A stretch of 6,503 bases of DNA from Actinomycetota bacterium (GTDB lineage Bacteria > Actinomycetota > Humimicrobiia > Humimicrobiales > Humimicrobiaceae), in the NCBI GenBank assembly GCA_015711775.1, contig JACVJB010000055.1, forward strand, positions 1 through 6,503, read 5' to 3'. This document shows positions 5,569-6,503 of the stretch, one piece after another. Position 1 is the first letter of the stretch. Each line of letters opens with the position of its first letter. The notes under the pieces are model-generated. The model was not told the origin of the DNA. It saw nothing but the letters and a program-made list of their open reading frames with translations, and did not search any database. The position numbers and the translations under genes are program-made.

Positions 5569-6503
5569 TTACTGCAGTATATTTACATTGTATGATTTAT
5601 CTTTATTTTTTAAATTCCTTCTTTGTTTCATTAGTTTTAACTCCAGACAGGTTTCCTTATTAATTTTTTTTAAATTAATATTAAATGAGTTCTCGCAGAT
5701 TTTTTTTATAATTTTTGACATATTTATTTTCCAGCCGGTAAATGAAGGATCATATGTGAGCAAGAAAGCGATAAACCTGCCAAAATCCTGCTCAACAGCT
5801 CCAGGGCCGCAGTCTTCAAAATCAACCCTGTATAAAATACCGTTCTTAATTAAAAAATTCCGGAAATTTAAATCTTTAAGAATATATGATTTTTTTGTTA
5901 TTGAGAAAAGCTGGTTATTAAAACTAAATATATAAGATAGGGCATCGTATAAAAACGGGTACTCTTCTATTAACCCGCCAGCATCGCCCGGGGCCTGGTT
6001 TTTTTTATTAAAGGATAATTCCCCTGATGTTATATAATCAAGGAGGTTTGCTTCTCCTAGATACTCTAAAATTAAAAAATCACTACCCCTGTAATGTATT
6101 TGCGGTATTTTTAAAAATGCCTTATTTAAGATATTATAAAAATAAACTTCGTTTTTTAATTTCTCGCTTTTATTTTCCCCTGTATATTTTTTAAGGACAA
6201 AACACTTTTTACTTCCATCATTAAAGGCAAACTCAGTTTTGTAAACATCATTTTTTTTACTGTATAATTTTTCTATTAATATAATTTCTTTTACTCCTTG
6301 TAAGGCAAGGTTTTTCGCTTCTTTTATAATATCAGTTTGGCTGCGTGAAATATAGGGGCCGCGTATTAACGGGATGGCACAATAGGAACATGCATGATTG
6401 CATCCTTCTGCAATTTTTAGATAAGCATAATGGGAGGGCGTGGTGATGATGCGTTGTTGGGTGGCAGAAGGTGATACTTGTATTGTTTTAAAAAGTTCAG
6501 ATA
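5569..6503 (-). CDS. APH/choline-kinase-like phosphotransferase, fused in frame at its N-terminus to a RimO fragment; 5' end outside window
   Basis: The minus-strand frame is open from 6503 to the TAA at 5569-5571. From about 6290 to 5572 (about 239 aa) it is a protein-kinase-fold phosphotransferase. KKCFVLKKY (about 6213-6185) supplies a candidate ATP-binding lysine and [16 protein letters not shown] the hinge region. [10 protein letters not shown] (5881-5851) carries the catalytic-loop D-x4-N (Asp codon 5872-5874, Asn codon 5857-5859). [11 protein letters not shown] (5832-5800) carries the metal-binding D-F-E (Asp codon 5821-5823). The usual His-Gly before the catalytic Asp is Leu-Lys, so this is a divergent member; the substrate is unknown and antibiotic modification should not be assumed. 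The tail is Lys/Asn-rich. The kinase probably starts near 6290 with something like [15 protein letters not shown], but its own start codon is lost at the join with RimO. It ends 46 bases before folBK and is probably the first core gene of that operon. Confidence 0.7.
   Translation of the reverse strand, partial: SELFKTIQVSPSATQQRIITTPSHYAYLKIAEGCNHACSYCAIPLIRGPYISRSQTDIIKEAKNLALQGVKEIILIEKLYSKKNDVYKTEFAFNDGSKKCFVLKKYTGENKSEKLKNEVYFYNILNKAFLKIPQIHYRGSDFLILEYLGEANLLDYITSGELSFNKKNQAPGDAGGLIEEYPFLYDALSYIFSFNNQLFSITKKSYILKDLNFRNFLIKNGILYRVDFEDCGPGAVEQDFGRFIAFLLTYDPSFTGWKINMSKIIKKICENSFNINLKKINKETCLELKLMKQRRNLKNKDKSYNVNILQ
6280..6503 (-). pseudogene. rimO: Ribosomal protein S12 methylthiotransferase RimO, radical-SAM core fragment
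   Basis: RimO adds a methylthio group to an aspartate of ribosomal protein S12, using two iron-sulfur clusters. About 75 residues are visible: [20 protein letters not shown], then [14 protein letters not shown] and an [15 protein letters not shown] helix-strand. The radical-SAM motif C-x3-C-x2-C is complete, with Cys codons at 6400-6402, 6388-6390 and 6379-6381. After GVKEIILI an intact RimO would read on as AQD; here it passes into the kinase sequence EKLYSKK, so the second half of the SAM domain and the TRAM domain are absent. GC content is clearly higher than in the adjoining kinase. MiaB is the alternative, but the AIPLIRG-x-x-x-SR wording points to RimO. The N-terminal cluster domain lies outside the window if present. 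Confidence 0.8.

Noticed and set aside
5537..5935. A 132-residue plus-strand reading frame rich in Phe, Leu and Lys
   Set aside because: It is the antisense of the AT-rich kinase gene; the minus strand shows clear kinase motifs across the same bases.
1..6503. CRISPR array, tRNA, rRNA, riboswitch or insertion sequence
   Set aside because: Reading both strands I saw no regularly spaced direct repeats, cloverleaf, conserved rRNA words, recognisable aptamer or transposase motifs.

Overview
The window reads as a mosaic. Its core, from about 585 to 6290, is AT-rich with consistent codon use and bacterial gene structure. It suggests a low-GC, probably anaerobic fermentative bacterium with sugar-responsive regulators, a URO-D family protein of the corrinoid-methyltransferase type, molybdenum cofactor synthesis and folate synthesis. 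I cannot name the taxon. Both ends are visibly richer in GC. They carry gene pieces that stop abruptly and look foreign to the core: the 3' end of a GT3 glycogen synthase and the first ~40 codons of murI on the left, and a middle piece of rimO on the right.

Layout: 1-453 (+) is the C-terminal part of a eukaryote-type (GT3) glycogen synthase. From 458 to about 580 (+) is the N-terminus of glutamate racemase, running in frame into a complete SorC-family regulator (587-1528, +). From 1537 to about 2118 (-) is an internal fragment of a URO-D family protein that lacks both ends. From about 2113 to 2467 (+) is the SIS-domain half of an RpiR-family regulator that lacks its DNA-binding half. Then comes a tidy minus-strand run, read from right to left: a small APH-like kinase (5569 to about 6290), a bifunctional FolB-FolK folate enzyme (4599-5522), MoeA (3347-4561) and a short-chain dehydrogenase (2547-3296). 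At the right edge the kinase frame continues without a stop into the radical-SAM core of RimO (about 6280-6503).

The kinase-folBK-moeA-SDR run has gaps of 37-50 bases, and moeA and the SDR have good Shine-Dalgarno sites. It is probably one transcription unit with a pterin theme (folate plus molybdopterin). SorC, the URO-D fragment and RpiR look like remains of a sugar-utilisation neighbourhood.

The main result of the hunt is structural. At least four places, and possibly five, join unrelated genes within a few bases. Two of these joins are in frame and fall on purine-rich, Shine-Dalgarno-like tracts. The simplest explanation is a chimeric assembly or amplification artefact at short shared words. 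Genuine gene fusions are less likely but can be tested. I see no CRISPR array, tRNA, rRNA, insertion sequence or convincing terminator. No stretch longer than 300 bases lacks a gene.
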